From NCBI GenBank assembly GCA_018713255.1, contig DVFL01000012.1, positions 80,112-144,111 on the forward strand: a stretch of DNA of 64,000 bases, in the 5' to 3' direction. Numbering within the stretch: the stretch's first letter is position 1; each line of letters opens with the position of its first letter. The notes beneath the pieces are model-generated. The model was not told the DNA's origin. It did not search any database and worked only from the letters and a program-made list of their open reading frames with translations. The stretch is from Candidatus Cottocaccamicrobium excrementipullorum (GTDB taxonomy: Bacteria; Bacillota; Clostridia; Lachnospirales; Lachnospiraceae). Made by a program: the position numbers and the translations under genes. This document shows, piece by piece, positions 52,926-61,504 of the stretch.

Positions 52926-53355
52926 AATGATTACCTCCTGAAGGACGAACAAATTTTAGGTTTCTGCTGACAAAATGATTTTGAAAGAGGCAGCTGCTTC
53001 GCTGCGTTAAAACAATTTAGTCAGCAGGAAAGTTTAATGCTGCAATGATTTTAACATTGGGGAGTTAGCAAAAATAGCATAAATTGGTAATATTTTTGTA
53101 TAGAATGAGTAAAATACCAAAATTATCGGACAATAATTTAACTCGTTATTTGAAATAAAGAGGAGTTCTTATTTTTTCGATGATGCTGGAAGTCTTTTTG
53201 AAGTGTGTTATACTCTTACTATGATGGTTTGCCTCCGAACAGACGGGAAAAATCAAAAACGCTAAAGGCCCATGGATTTTATGAGATTTTTATGGAATGG
53301 CGGGTGCAGCGCCGGGCGAACTAAGGATTAATGTGAAGAAAGGGGAGAAGAGAGA
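52926..53355. other. Intergenic region between binding protein gene and GNAT gene
   Basis: No gene or conserved RNA seen. A/T-rich from 53040 to 53170, carrying the promoter region for the binding-protein gene on the minus strand (not resolved). For the + strand, TTGAAG (53198-53203), 16-bp spacer, TATGAT (53220-53225) is a fair sigma-A promoter of the GNAT gene, with a leader of about 125 bases. Confidence 0.5.
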
Positions 53356-53898
53356 ATGCGGGTAGAACGATATGGATGCTGTTTAAATGGTCATGAACTG
53401 ATTTTGAGAAATCCAGAAGAGGAGGATGCCGCAATGCTTCTGGAGGGACTTAAAATCATGTGCGGCGAAACCAGAAATTTATTGAAGGAGCCGGATGAGA
53501 TTAGATTTACTTTAGAAGAAGAACAGAATTTTATTCAGAGCATGAATCATTCCAGGAGAAATTTGATGCTCCTGGGCATGTATAACGGAGAATATGTGGG
53601 AAATTGTTCCTTGATGGGAATGGCCCCTATGCGGCAGCAGCACCGGGGAACCCTGGGAATTGCGCTGTATCAGAAGTATACTGGAATGGGAATCGGAACA
53701 ATCATGCTTAAACAGCTGCTTTCCCATGGAAGAGAAATGGGATTAGAGCAGGTGGAATTGGAGGTTGTGGCAGAAAATAAAAGAGCCATTGCCTTATATC
53801 AAAAAATGGGATTTCAGATATACGGCGAGTTTCCCAACAACATGAAGTATCAAGACGGAAGCTGTGCCAATGCTTATTGGATGATGAAACGTCTTTAA
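53356..53898 (+). CDS. GNAT-family acetyltransferase (RimJ/RimL-like) 1
   Basis: 180 residues. LRNPEEEDAAMLLEGLKIM at the start, YNGEYVGNCSLMGMAPMRQQHRGTLGIALYQKYTGMGIGTIMLKQLLSHGREMGLEQVELEVVAENKRAIALYQKMGFQIYGE gives the typical GNAT core, with the CoA loop QKYTGMGIGTI (about 110-120). Substrate unknown. RBS AAGGGGAGAAG precedes ATG 53356. Followed by another acetyltransferase gene 25 bases downstream. Confidence 0.9.
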   Translation: MRVERYGCCLNGHELILRNPEEEDAAMLLEGLKIMCGETRNLLKEPDEIRFTLEEEQNFIQSMNHSRRNLMLLGMYNGEYVGNCSLMGMAPMRQQHRGTLGIALYQKYTGMGIGTIMLKQLLSHGREMGLEQVELEVVAENKRAIALYQKMGFQIYGEFPNNMKYQDGSCANAYWMMKRL

Positions 53899-53923
53899 TA
53901 TAAAGAACGAAAGGGTAAAGGCT

Positions 53924-54433
53924 ATGAGGGGCAAGTTAGAACAGACAGGGAAAAATGAAGTGATTTTGGAAAAGGCAGAGATTGAAAAACGGGAGGTGCT
54001 GTTTCGCCTTCTTCAGTATTCTCTGTTTGAGGAGAGCGGAGGAGACGGAAATGAGATGAATGAGGAGGCCATTTTTCCTTATCCATGGTTTGAGGCGTAT
54101 TTTTCTGAGGAAGGAAGAGAAGGATACTTCATCAGGGAAGGCAGAGAAGGGAAATTGGCGGGCTTTGTGATGATCAACTGCCATATGGAAAAAGCCGAAT
54201 CTGGCCACAGCATTGCGGAATTTATGGTGGTTCCCGGACAGCGGAGAAAAGGAATCGGCCGTGCCGCTGCCTGGGCCTGCTTTCAGAAGCATCAGGGGAA
54301 CTGGGAAGTGGCCCCGGCGGTGGGAAGCAGCGGGGCCATGGCCTTCTGGAAATCGGTGATTGAGGAGTATACGGGAGGGCGCTGCCAGTTGGAGGACGGG
54401 ATTTTTTCCTTTGTATCTGGAGAGGAGCATTAG
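53924..54433 (+). CDS. GNAT-family acetyltransferase 2
   Basis: 169 residues. GNAT-like segments EFMVVPGQRRKGIGRAAAWACFQKHQGNWEVAP (CoA loop RRKGIG, about 105) and VGSSGAMAFWKSVIEEYTG. The N-terminal third is less typical. Substrate unknown. RBS AAAGGGTAAAGGCT. Likely an operon with the previous GNAT gene; ends only 8 bases before the end of a convergent gene. Confidence 0.8.
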   Translation: MRGKLEQTGKNEVILEKAEIEKREVLFRLLQYSLFEESGGDGNEMNEEAIFPYPWFEAYFSEEGREGYFIREGREGKLAGFVMINCHMEKAESGHSIAEFMVVPGQRRKGIGRAAAWACFQKHQGNWEVAPAVGSSGAMAFWKSVIEEYTGGRCQLEDGIFSFVSGEEH

Positions 54434-54441
54434 AACTTTTT

Positions 54442-55083
54442 TTAATCCAGCCGCGGAAGATTCCACCGGTAATGCATGGCCAGAAATCTGACGGCAATCA
54501 CCACGAAAACGCCCAGCATAATGGAAAGCAGGTTGCCTGCCGGTTCCCAGGTATAGACGCATACCAGGGCGCCTAAAATGGAGGCGCATGCATAAATGTG
54601 CTTAGTCAGAATGTAAGGCTTTTCCTGGGCCATCACATCTCGGAGAAGGCCGCCTCCTACTCCTGTGACAACGCCGACGAATACCAGAAGAAAGGCCTGG
54701 TCATAACCGGCTTCCCTGGCAGTATTGATTCCCATGGCAGTAAAAACCCCAAGGCCCACGGCATCGAAAACCATCATGATTTTATCGTAAACCAGGGCCA
54801 GCTCTTCTCCCATGGAGCCATGTCGGAAGTACAGGAACAGGAAAAGAGCAATGGAAACTACCAGGGCGATTACTGTGTTTAACGGGTTCTGAAAAATATT
54901 GGGAGGGGTGATGCCCAGAATCAGGTCTCGGATCATGCCGCCGCCAACTGCTGTGGTGACTCCAAGCACGCAGACCCCGAAGAGATCCATCCGCTTGCGG
55001 ACTGCCAGCATTGCACCGGAGGAAGCGAAGGCGATGGTCCCAATAATTTCCATAACAAATAAAATGCTGTCAGAATAATTCAT
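54442..55083 (-). CDS. UPF0126 / TRIC-type trimeric cation channel family membrane protein
   Basis: 213 residues with about seven membrane segments and an internal duplication of a GG-x-x-RD motif: GGGMIRDLILGITPPNIF (about 47-64) and GGGLLRDVMAQEKPYIL (about 134-150). This family includes bacterial homologues of trimeric intracellular cation channels. ATG 55083, after AAGGAGAAAAACGAA, replaces the longer upstream frame, whose extra residues run through the repeat element. Ion selectivity unknown. Confidence 0.87.
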   Translation of the reverse strand: MNYSDSILFVMEIIGTIAFASSGAMLAVRKRMDLFGVCVLGVTTAVGGGMIRDLILGITPPNIFQNPLNTVIALVVSIALFLFLYFRHGSMGEELALVYDKIMMVFDAVGLGVFTAMGINTAREAGYDQAFLLVFVGVVTGVGGGLLRDVMAQEKPYILTKHIYACASILGALVCVYTWEPAGNLLSIMLGVFVVIAVRFLAMHYRWNLPRLD

Positions 55084-55165
55084 TTTCGTTTTTCTCCTTG
55101 AATGTAGTATGGGAATTATAGCACAAGGAAATTTCACTGGCAATCCGTTCATTGCAGTGGTTATG

Positions 55166-55220
55166 GGCCGAAAGCCGATGTCCCTGGTTATCCCATAAAA
55201 GTCTGGCGGCCACCGGGAAA
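55166..55220 (+). repeat. Dispersed structured repeat, copy D (5' half)
   Basis: GGGCCGAAAGCCGAT...TATCCCATAAAAGTCTGGCGGCCA aligns with the first half of copy C (AAGCCGAT ... TCCCACAAAAGTCTGGCGGC). The second half with the GGACTTTC box is not recognisable. It lies between the divergent TRIC and MFS genes. Confidence 0.7.
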
Positions 55221-55303
55221 GGAAAAAGCGCTGGACAGATGGAAGGTTATGGCTTACACTGTGCTGGGATTTGAAAATTAATTCAGGAGGAATAGAATAA
55301 ATC

Positions 55304-56470
55304 ATGATTCAGCTTCTGCTTGTGATTATTTATGTTTCTTTTATCAGCCTGGGGCTTCCGGATGCGCTTCTGGGATCGGCCTGGCCTTCCATGTACCGGG
55401 AGATGAATGTTCCCGTATCTTATGCCGGAATCATTTCCATGATTATTTCCGCGGGAACCATCGTCTCCAGTCTTCAAAGCGACCGTCTGACGAAAAAGCT
55501 GGGGGCGGGAATGGTGACCGCTGTCAGCGTGGCAATGACGGCTGCGGCGCTTTTTGGATTTTCCATCAGCGGCTCTTTCTGGCTTCTCTGTTTGTGGGCG
55601 ATTCCCTACGGGCTTGGGGCCGGCAGCGTTGACGCGGCTTTAAATAATTATGTAGCTGTTCATTATACCAGCCGGGATATGAGCTGGCTCCACTGTATGT
55701 GGGGGATCGGAACGATTGTAGGGCCTAATGTGATGGGGTATGCCCTGACCAATGGAATGACCTGGAACCGGGGATATTTTTTTATTGCCCTTCTTCAGAT
55801 TGCCTTAAGCGGGGCCCTGTTTTTAAGTCTTCCTATCTGGCGGAAAGCAGAAAGGACCGGAGGCGGACAGGAAAGGAATGAGAAGGAAGAGAAAGCTCTG
55901 ACCATAAAAGAGGTGTTAAACATTTCTGGAGCAAGGGAGATTATGATTACATTTTTCTCCTACTGCGCCGTGGAACAGACGGCTATGCTTTGGGGAAGCA
56001 GCTATATGGTGCTTCACAATGGTCTTTCCGCCCAGGAAGCAGCTTCCTTTGCCAGCCTTTTCTGCATTGGAATTACGGCAGGAAGATTTGTCAGCGGTTT
56101 TCTTACCATGAAATTCAATGATAACCAGATGATTCGGGGAGGACAGATCCTGATTGCTTTGGGAATTCTTGTTCTTTGTCTGCCCTTTGGAACAGGTTCA
56201 TCTGCCGGAGGATTGGTGATGATCGGCCTGGGCTGCGCACCGGTGTATCCCTGCATTATTCATTCCACCCCTTATCATTTCGGCGCGGACCGGTCCCAGG
56301 CCCTGATTGGCGTCCAGATGGCTTCCGCTTATGTGGGAACCTGCCTCATGCCGCCCTTGTTCGGCCTCCTTGCCAATCACATCTCCGCCTCACTTCTTCC
56401 GGGCTATCTTCTGGTATTTACGGCGCTGATGGCGGTAATGTACGGGCAGGTGGTGAGGAAGACGGCGTGA
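55304..56470 (+). CDS. MFS transporter, fucose-permease-like
   Basis: 388 residues with 12 membrane segments. N-terminus IQLLLVIIYVSFISLGLPDALLGSAWPSMYREMNVP, and LTKKLGAGMVTAVSVAMTAAALFGFSISGSFWLLCLWAIPYGLGAGSVDAALNNYVAVHY, resemble FucP/YfkF-type carriers. Substrate unknown. RBS CAGGAGGAATAGAATAAATC. The next gene starts with GTGA at its stop codon, so the two are translationally coupled. Confidence 0.85.
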   Translation: MIQLLLVIIYVSFISLGLPDALLGSAWPSMYREMNVPVSYAGIISMIISAGTIVSSLQSDRLTKKLGAGMVTAVSVAMTAAALFGFSISGSFWLLCLWAIPYGLGAGSVDAALNNYVAVHYTSRDMSWLHCMWGIGTIVGPNVMGYALTNGMTWNRGYFFIALLQIALSGALFLSLPIWRKAERTGGGQERNEKEEKALTIKEVLNISGAREIMITFFSYCAVEQTAMLWGSSYMVLHNGLSAQEAASFASLFCIGITAGRFVSGFLTMKFNDNQMIRGGQILIALGILVLCLPFGTGSSAGGLVMIGLGCAPVYPCIIHSTPYHFGADRSQALIGVQMASAYVGTCLMPPLFGLLANHISASLLPGYLLVFTALMAVMYGQVVRKTA

Positions 56471-56997
56471 GAAAAGTTATTTTGTTTATCGCGATGAGTC
56501 TTGACGGTTATATTGCAGATTGTCAGGGCGGGGTAGGATGGCTTCAGGGGCAGAATCAACAGGAAGAGGGCGAGGATACTTATTCTGCGTTTATCCAAAG
56601 GGTGGATACAGTGGTGATGGGGTGGAACACTTATGATCAGATCGTAACGGAACTGTCCCCAGACCAATGGGTATATGATCAGCAGACTAGTTATGTGATT
56701 ACCCACAGATCATTGCCTTCCACTGGTAAGATTATTTTTACGTCAAAGTCTCCCTGTCTCCTGGTGAAGGAGTTAAAGCAGAAGGAAGGGAAAAACATCT
56801 GGATCTGCGGCGGGGCAAAGGTGGCTGAGCAGCTGATGGATGAGGATTTAATTGACCGGTATGAGATATCGGTTATTCCCGTTATTCTGGGGTCTGGCAT
56901 TCCTCTGTTTGGCGGAGTCAGAAAAGAGATTCCCCTGGCTTTAGTGGATGTTCAACAAGATAATGGAATTGTGAATATGATTTATACGCGAAGATAA
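56467..56997 (+). CDS. Dihydrofolate reductase / RibD C-terminal-like family protein
   Basis: 176 residues. VILFIAMSLDGYIADCQGGVGWL is the family start, then VDTVVMGWNTYDQI, YVITHRSLPS, KNIWICGGAKVAEQLMDEDLIDRYEISVIPVILGSGIPLFGGVRKEIPL, as in YyaP/YwjB reductase-like proteins. Substrate is unknown, and classical trimethoprim-sensitive DHFR activity is not implied. GTG at 56467 overlaps the stop of the MFS gene (GTGA) with GAGGAAGACGGC upstream. Confidence 0.88.
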   Translation: MRKVILFIAMSLDGYIADCQGGVGWLQGQNQQEEGEDTYSAFIQRVDTVVMGWNTYDQIVTELSPDQWVYDQQTSYVITHRSLPSTGKIIFTSKSPCLLVKELKQKEGKNIWICGGAKVAEQLMDEDLIDRYEISVIPVILGSGIPLFGGVRKEIPLALVDVQQDNGIVNMIYTRR

Positions 56998-57023
56998 AAA
57001 ATTTAGATTGGAGAAAACAGAGG

Positions 57024-57260
57024 ATGAAAAGAATCGTAGGAATCATTTTGGCAGGAATTGGGATCATCACCGTGATTTCTGGTTTTCTGTTTAAAACCGC
57101 AGGCCAGACGTCAGTGGCGGTGATCGGCAGCGCAGATGGCCCCACATCAATTTTTATTGCCGGGAAAGTAAGAATGCCTTCCACGGCAGAGATAGCTGCG
57201 GCAGGCATTATTCTGATTGCGGCAGGATTGTTTGTGCTGTTTTGGAAAAGGAAATCCTGA
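57024..57260 (+). CDS. Small membrane protein with the OadB-type ADGPT motif
   Basis: 78 residues, two membrane segments (5-24 and 57-73) around VAVIGSADGPTSIFIAGK. That motif is otherwise characteristic of the beta subunit of Na+-pumping decarboxylases (OadB/GcdB), where it lies next to the ion path. Here only this short core is present, so it cannot be an entire decarboxylase subunit. Such small stand-alone proteins occur in Clostridia; function unknown. RBS TTGGAGAAAACAGAGG. Follows the DHFR-like gene by 26 bases. Confidence 0.72.
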   Translation: MKRIVGIILAGIGIITVISGFLFKTAGQTSVAVIGSADGPTSIFIAGKVRMPSTAEIAAAGIILIAAGLFVLFWKRKS

Positions 57261-57271
57261 GGGAAAGGTTT

Positions 57272-57814
57272 CTAGGAGGTCTGCTTCAGCAGTTCCATGA
57301 TCTTTTGATTGATTTCTGCTAAAGCATCAATCACAGAATCATCGCCGAAATGCCGGCATTTTTCGAATGCATAAAAACCGCCGTAAATCGAAAGGGTGAA
57401 CAATACATTGGCAGTGATATTTTCTTTATAGTCAGGGCGAATAGAAAAAATAGTTTCTTTCAGGCTGTTTTCAATCTGAATCAGCAGCATATTTTTCCGG
57501 CTTCCAGAGAAAAGAAGGCGAATTATCCGTTCTTGGTCCGCATAGGCCTGGAAAAGTTCATGGATAAACAGGTCCGGCTTGGAAAACAGATACTCTGGAT
57601 GCTGGATGCTGGCAATGACTTCGTTTGAGGTCTGAGTTTCCAGAAATTCCGATAAATCGTAGATATCCTGAAAATGAGAGTAGAAGGTGGATTTATTGAT
57701 TTCCGCAGCTTCGCATAATTCTTTTACCGTTATTTTTTCAATTGCCTTTTTGGACCGGAGAGCCAAAAAGGCATTAATAATGCTCTTTTTTGTTTTGGCA
57801 ACGCGTATATCCAT
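57272..57814 (-). CDS. TetR/AcrR-family regulator
   Basis: 180 residues. N-terminal helix-turn-helix TKKSIINAFLALRSKKAIEKITVKELCEAAEINKSTFYSHFQDIYDLSEFLETQ (8-62), then an all-alpha C-domain for ligand. It is divergent from glgB, with a 144-base space holding both promoters, and may regulate it. Ligand unknown. Confidence 0.88.
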   Translation of the reverse strand: MDIRVAKTKKSIINAFLALRSKKAIEKITVKELCEAAEINKSTFYSHFQDIYDLSEFLETQTSNEVIASIQHPEYLFSKPDLFIHELFQAYADQERIIRLLFSGSRKNMLLIQIENSLKETIFSIRPDYKENITANVLFTLSIYGGFYAFEKCRHFGDDSVIDALAEINQKIMELLKQTS

Positions 57815-57911
57815 CCTTTGCAGACTCCTTTATACCCAACGATTTTTCGTAAATGTGGTTTTTCCAACTAATCAAAAGGATCGATGCTGTCTGAATTCCC
57901 TTTCGTTATAG

Positions 57912-57917
57912 TATAAT
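57912..57917 (+). promoter_or_regulatory. glgB -10 box
   Basis: TATAAT at 57912-57917, 42 bases before the glgB start; the -35 (CTGAAT, 57891-57896) is weak and spaced 15 bases. Confidence 0.5.
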
Positions 57918-57958
57918 ACAAAAAGGGGCTGACGTCTATTTCTAGGAGGAGACTGAGG

Positions 57959-59752
57959 ATGGATTTTTATGATTTTTATACAGGTCAGGAATTTGAAGCT
58001 TATACGTATTTGGGAGCGCATATAGTACAGGACGGCGTTGTGTTTCGCACCTTTGCTCCCAATGCGATTAAGGTTTCTGTCATAGGAGAATTCAGCGATT
58101 GGCAGGAAATCGAAATGGAGAAGACTTATGATGGGAATTTCTGGGAGCGCACGGTAAACAATGCCCGTCAGGGAATGAAATATAAATATCGGATTTATGA
58201 TCAAAAGGGCAAATTCCTTGATCATTGCGATCCTTATGGGTTTTATTCTGAGCTGCGCCCGGGAACTGCGTCAGTGATTTATGGATTGTCGAATAAAGGG
58301 GCTTCTGATCAGGTTTATCTCAGGCAGAGAAAAAATACGGAGAAGGATCCTCTTAATATTTATGAGCTCCATGCAGGTTCATGGAAGAAGCCGGAAAATG
58401 ATCCGGAAGGGTTTTATGGATATCGGGAACTGGCGGATTTGCTGGTCCCTTACTTGATTAGAAATCACTATAATTACGTAGAGCTGATGCCCTTAAATGA
58501 ATATCCATGTGATGAATCCTGGGGATATCAGGCCACTGGATTTTTCAGCCCCACTTCCAGGTATGGAACCCCTGATGATCTGCGATATTTTATTGATCAA
58601 TGTCACAAAGAGAAAATCGGAGTGATTTTAGATTTTGTTTCTGTGCATTTTGCGGTTAACGATTATGCTTTGCTGAAATATGACGGCACTGCCCTTTATG
58701 AGTATCCTCACCATGACGTGGGGATCAATGAGTGGGGAAGCTGCAATTTCATGCATTCAAGAGGAGAGGTCAGGAGTTTTCTTCAGTCCGCTGCATATTA
58801 CTGGCTGAAGGAATTTCATTTTGATGGACTGCGGGTTGACGCGGTCAGCAACTTGATCTACTGGCAGGGAGATAAACGGCGGGGAGAAAACCAGGGAGCC
58901 ATCCGTTTCCTTAGGACGATGAACGAAGGATTAAAGAAAAGATGCCCTGGAGCAATTTTGATTGCAGAAGATTCCTCAGATTATTCCGGCGTTACCTCCC
59001 CCACAGAGAACGGCGGCCTGGGATTTGATTATAAATGGGATTTGGGATGGATGAATGATACCTTATCATATCTGCAGCTTTCGCCAGAGGAAAGAAAAGA
59101 ACAGTATCATAAACTGACATTTTCCATGATGTATTTTCCGCATGAACATTATCTGCTGCCCCTGTCTCATGATGAAGTGGTTCATGGGAAAGCCTCCATT
59201 CTTCAAAAAATGAACGGCGATGTCTATGAGGATAAATTTGCCCAGGCTAGGCTGCTGTATATGTACATGTTTGCCCATCCTGGAAAGAAACTAAATTTTA
59301 TGGGGAATGAAATCGGCATGTTTCGGGAATGGAACGAGAAAACCTCTTTGGACTGGAATTTGCTGGCTTATCCTCAGCATGAGAAGTTTTATCATTTCAT
59401 CCGGAAATTAAACTCTCTTTATCTCCAATGTCCGGCTTTGTTTAGGGAGGATTATGAGCAGGATGGTTTTGAGTGGCTGGATTGTGAAAATCCAGATTAC
59501 GCGGCGTATGCCTTCTTGCGTAAGGGAGAGAATCAGGAAATTTTGGCAGTGCTTAACTTTGATGACACGGATCTGCACGACTATCAGATAAGGCTGCCAA
59601 AGAAGCGAAAGGCGGTTTTGCTGCTGGACAGCAGCGACGAAATTTGGGGAGGTACCAATGGCGAAAAGGGCGGCAGTATTCTTCAAGAAAATCGGTTAAG
59701 GATGAACGTACCTCGTTTTTCTGGACAATATTTTTTGCTGACGGAGGAGTGA
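57959..59752 (+). CDS. glgB: 1,4-alpha-glucan branching enzyme
   Basis: Makes alpha-1,6 branches in glycogen. 597 residues: CBM48 (about 15-105; GVVFRTFAPNAIKVSVIGEFSDW), GH13 barrel with region I MPLNEYPCDESWGYQATGFFSPTSRYGTPDDL, region II FDGLRVDAVSNLIYW (nucleophile Asp), region III ILIAEDSSDY (Glu) and region IV LPLSHDEVVHGK (Asp), and a C-terminal beta domain. Shorter than enteric GlgB because the extra N-terminal domain is missing. In region I the usual histidine loop is DFVSVHFAVND. RBS TAGGAGGAGACTGAGG. No other glg genes are adjacent. Ends near a regulator gene. Confidence 0.93.
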   Translation: MDFYDFYTGQEFEAYTYLGAHIVQDGVVFRTFAPNAIKVSVIGEFSDWQEIEMEKTYDGNFWERTVNNARQGMKYKYRIYDQKGKFLDHCDPYGFYSELRPGTASVIYGLSNKGASDQVYLRQRKNTEKDPLNIYELHAGSWKKPENDPEGFYGYRELADLLVPYLIRNHYNYVELMPLNEYPCDESWGYQATGFFSPTSRYGTPDDLRYFIDQCHKEKIGVILDFVSVHFAVNDYALLKYDGTALYEYPHHDVGINEWGSCNFMHSRGEVRSFLQSAAYYWLKEFHFDGLRVDAVSNLIYWQGDKRRGENQGAIRFLRTMNEGLKKRCPGAILIAEDSSDYSGVTSPTENGGLGFDYKWDLGWMNDTLSYLQLSPEERKEQYHKLTFSMMYFPHEHYLLPLSHDEVVHGKASILQKMNGDVYEDKFAQARLLYMYMFAHPGKKLNFMGNEIGMFREWNEKTSLDWNLLAYPQHEKFYHFIRKLNSLYLQCPALFREDYEQDGFEWLDCENPDYAAYAFLRKGENQEILAVLNFDDTDLHDYQIRLPKKRKAVLLLDSSDEIWGGTNGEKGGSILQENRLRMNVPRFSGQYFLLTEE

Positions 59753-59891
59753 GACAGGGCAAAATCAGCGGGAGAATTGGATATTAAGGATTCTACCATT
59801 AGTTTACTTCCAATTTGCGGTGAAACTGCTATATTCTACTGCTGTTCGGTTGCCAATGAAAATCATTCAGATTAGAATCAGCACAGAGGTG

Positions 59892-60662
59892 ATGAATGTG
59901 TTTGAGATTGACAAGAAAAAGTTTGGGCAATTTATCGCAAAGCTGAGGAAGGAAAAAGGGTTTACACAAAAAGAGATTGCGAAGCAGCTGCTGATATCGG
60001 ATAAGGCGGTTAGTAAATGGGAAACCGGAGCCAGTTTGCCAGATACAGCTCTGCTAATTCCATTGTCAGATTTGCTGGGGATTTCTGTCACAGAACTTTT
60101 GATGTGCGAGAGGATGACCCAGGGCGATACATTGGAAGCAAATAAGGTTGAGAATATTGTTAAAGCCGCCATTCGTTATGGAAATGAAAAAACGGAGCGG
60201 GCATATCAATCTAAAGATCAATATAAGTGGATTGCTTTTTATGGTCTGTCTCTATTCATTGGTTTTATCGGTATATATTTAAATGATCGGACGGAACAGC
60301 CGTGTTTAGAAACGGTGAAGACAATGGCATTTTTGGGCGCTGTATTTGGAGGGTATTTCTGCTGCTTTGTAAAGACCAAATTACCTGCGCTTTATGATGA
60401 AAACAATATAAGCATTTTTTATGACGGTGCATTCCACATGAATTTGCCAGGAATAAGATTTAACAACAGCAACTGGCCATATATTGTAGAAGCGATTCGG
60501 ATAACTATGTGTCTGTCTATGGTGGTGCTGCCTATCATCAATTTTATTCTAGGCAGCACGGCGGCAAACTTATGGACCGAGGTTGGAAGCGGGCTGTTTC
60601 TCATTCTGTTTTTGGGCGGTCTTTTCATTCCCGTGTATTGGGCTGGGAAGAAATATGGATGA
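59892..60662 (+). CDS. XRE-type helix-turn-helix protein with C-terminal membrane domain
   Basis: About 256 residues. N-terminal Cro/C1 helix-turn-helix (FGQFIAKLRKEKGFTQKEIAKQLLISDKAVSKWETGASLPDTALLIPLSDLLGISVTELL, about 10-70), then a linker and about four membrane segments (from residue 110). This is a membrane-tethered regulator type common in Firmicutes. Start is uncertain: ATG 59892 touches its AGAGGTG; GTG 59898 has better spacing; ATG 59856 is also in frame. Confidence 0.82.
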   Translation: MNVFEIDKKKFGQFIAKLRKEKGFTQKEIAKQLLISDKAVSKWETGASLPDTALLIPLSDLLGISVTELLMCERMTQGDTLEANKVENIVKAAIRYGNEKTERAYQSKDQYKWIAFYGLSLFIGFIGIYLNDRTEQPCLETVKTMAFLGAVFGGYFCCFVKTKLPALYDENNISIFYDGAFHMNLPGIRFNNSNWPYIVEAIRITMCLSMVVLPIINFILGSTAANLWTEVGSGLFLILFLGGLFIPVYWAGKKYG

Positions 60663-60707
60663 TTGGGAACGAGGGAAGAACGAATTTATACTAATTTTTC
60701 GTATACC

Positions 60708-60854
60708 TTATTCTGCATGTTCACGCAGGGGATACACTCCCTTTTTCCACCTAGGGCCATTTTCATGGACGGCAAGATAGTCGTTTAAATCATTATATAA
60801 GCGCTCTACTTCATCAATGTCATTTCCTGTGGCAGCTCGGATAAGGATATTCAT
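60708..60854 (-). pseudogene. Truncated GNAT acetyltransferase (N-terminal fragment)
   Basis: A 48-codon frame on the minus strand with a good RBS (GAGGAGGTG) reads MNILIRAATGNDIDEVERLYNDLNDYLAVHENGP then RWKKGVYPLREHAE and TAA. This is the N-terminal third of a GNAT protein that normally continues for another 100 residues or so. In the same frame after the stop, GIRKI continues as in relatives for a few residues, then homology is lost. It is broken by a nonsense codon and loss of the 3' part. Confidence 0.65.
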
Positions 60855-61079
60855 GTTCTGACAACACCTCCTCTTTATCTGGAACGGTTCTTGCTTATTG
60901 TTCTGTATAAATTATATCAGGAATCATTATTTTTGAACAGGGAGAGTTTAGCACCAGTGCAGATGCAAAACCCTGTGACCTTCCTGCACATGTTATAATT
61001 CACTTATTTCTAAATGGAGCTGAGTATGATATGATAAAGCCAGCCATAAATTGGAATTTTAGGGAGAAACATCATGGTA

Positions 61080-61187
61080 AACCTTCATGCGCCGGCAGCC
61101 GACGCACCAGCCCTCCCGCAAAAGTCTTGGCGGCGCATTTGGCATCCTTGAATTGATGCCGCCTATCCGGCGGCGGACTTATAGAGT
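61080..61187 (+). repeat. Dispersed structured repeat, copy E (full length)
   Basis: ATGCGCCG pairs with CGGCGCAT (first helix). CATTTGGCATCCTTGAATTGATGCC and GCCGCC-TATCC-GGCGGC match copy A almost base for base. The GGACTTTC box is altered to GGACTTAT. The 3' end (GAGTAA) abuts the coding sequence of a broken GNAT gene. Confidence 0.85.
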
Positions 61188-61200
61188 AAAAGTCAGATTA

Positions 61201-61479
61201 ATGGAGATTGCAGATTATGAGCGGATATATGCTTTATGGATGAGTACGCCGGGAATGGGACTTAACTCAACAGATGACAGCAGGGAAGGAATAGCCAGAA
61301 GATTGGTAGATCATGTCATGAAGGCTTTAGAGGAAGAAGGCATAAATAAAGCAGCATTAGTGGTTTTCGAACGAAATGAACTCGGAAATAGATTTTGGGA
61401 AAATATAGGATTTTCTGTTAGGGATGATTTGGTTTATCGAAATAAAAATATCCATGAGCTAAAAAGAATTAATCCTTAA
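61201..61479 (+). pseudogene. GNAT acetyltransferase with internal deletion and displaced start
   Basis: The first part (MEIADYERIYALWMSTPGMG then LNSTDDSREGI) and the last part (ARRLVDHVMKALEEEGINKAALVVF and FWENIGFSVRDDLVYRNKNI) fit a common GNAT family of about 145 residues. The 40-odd residues that normally join them (strands 3-4 with the acetyl-CoA loop) are missing, although frame is kept. The family's usual start precedes ATG 61201 by about five codons (VKVRL), and there copy E of the repeat takes its place. The longer frame from 61087 is translated repeat. Probably inactive. Confidence 0.7.
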
Positions 61480-61504
61480 TCCCGACTTTGAGGAGGATAC
61501 TGCA

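Noticed and set aside
55083..55305. Upstream extension of the TRIC-type protein
   Set aside because: It runs through repeat copy D and the next promoter; the RBS and conserved N-terminus support 55083.
61087..61200. N-terminal extension of the broken GNAT frame
   Set aside because: It is translated repeat element (copy E), not protein sequence.
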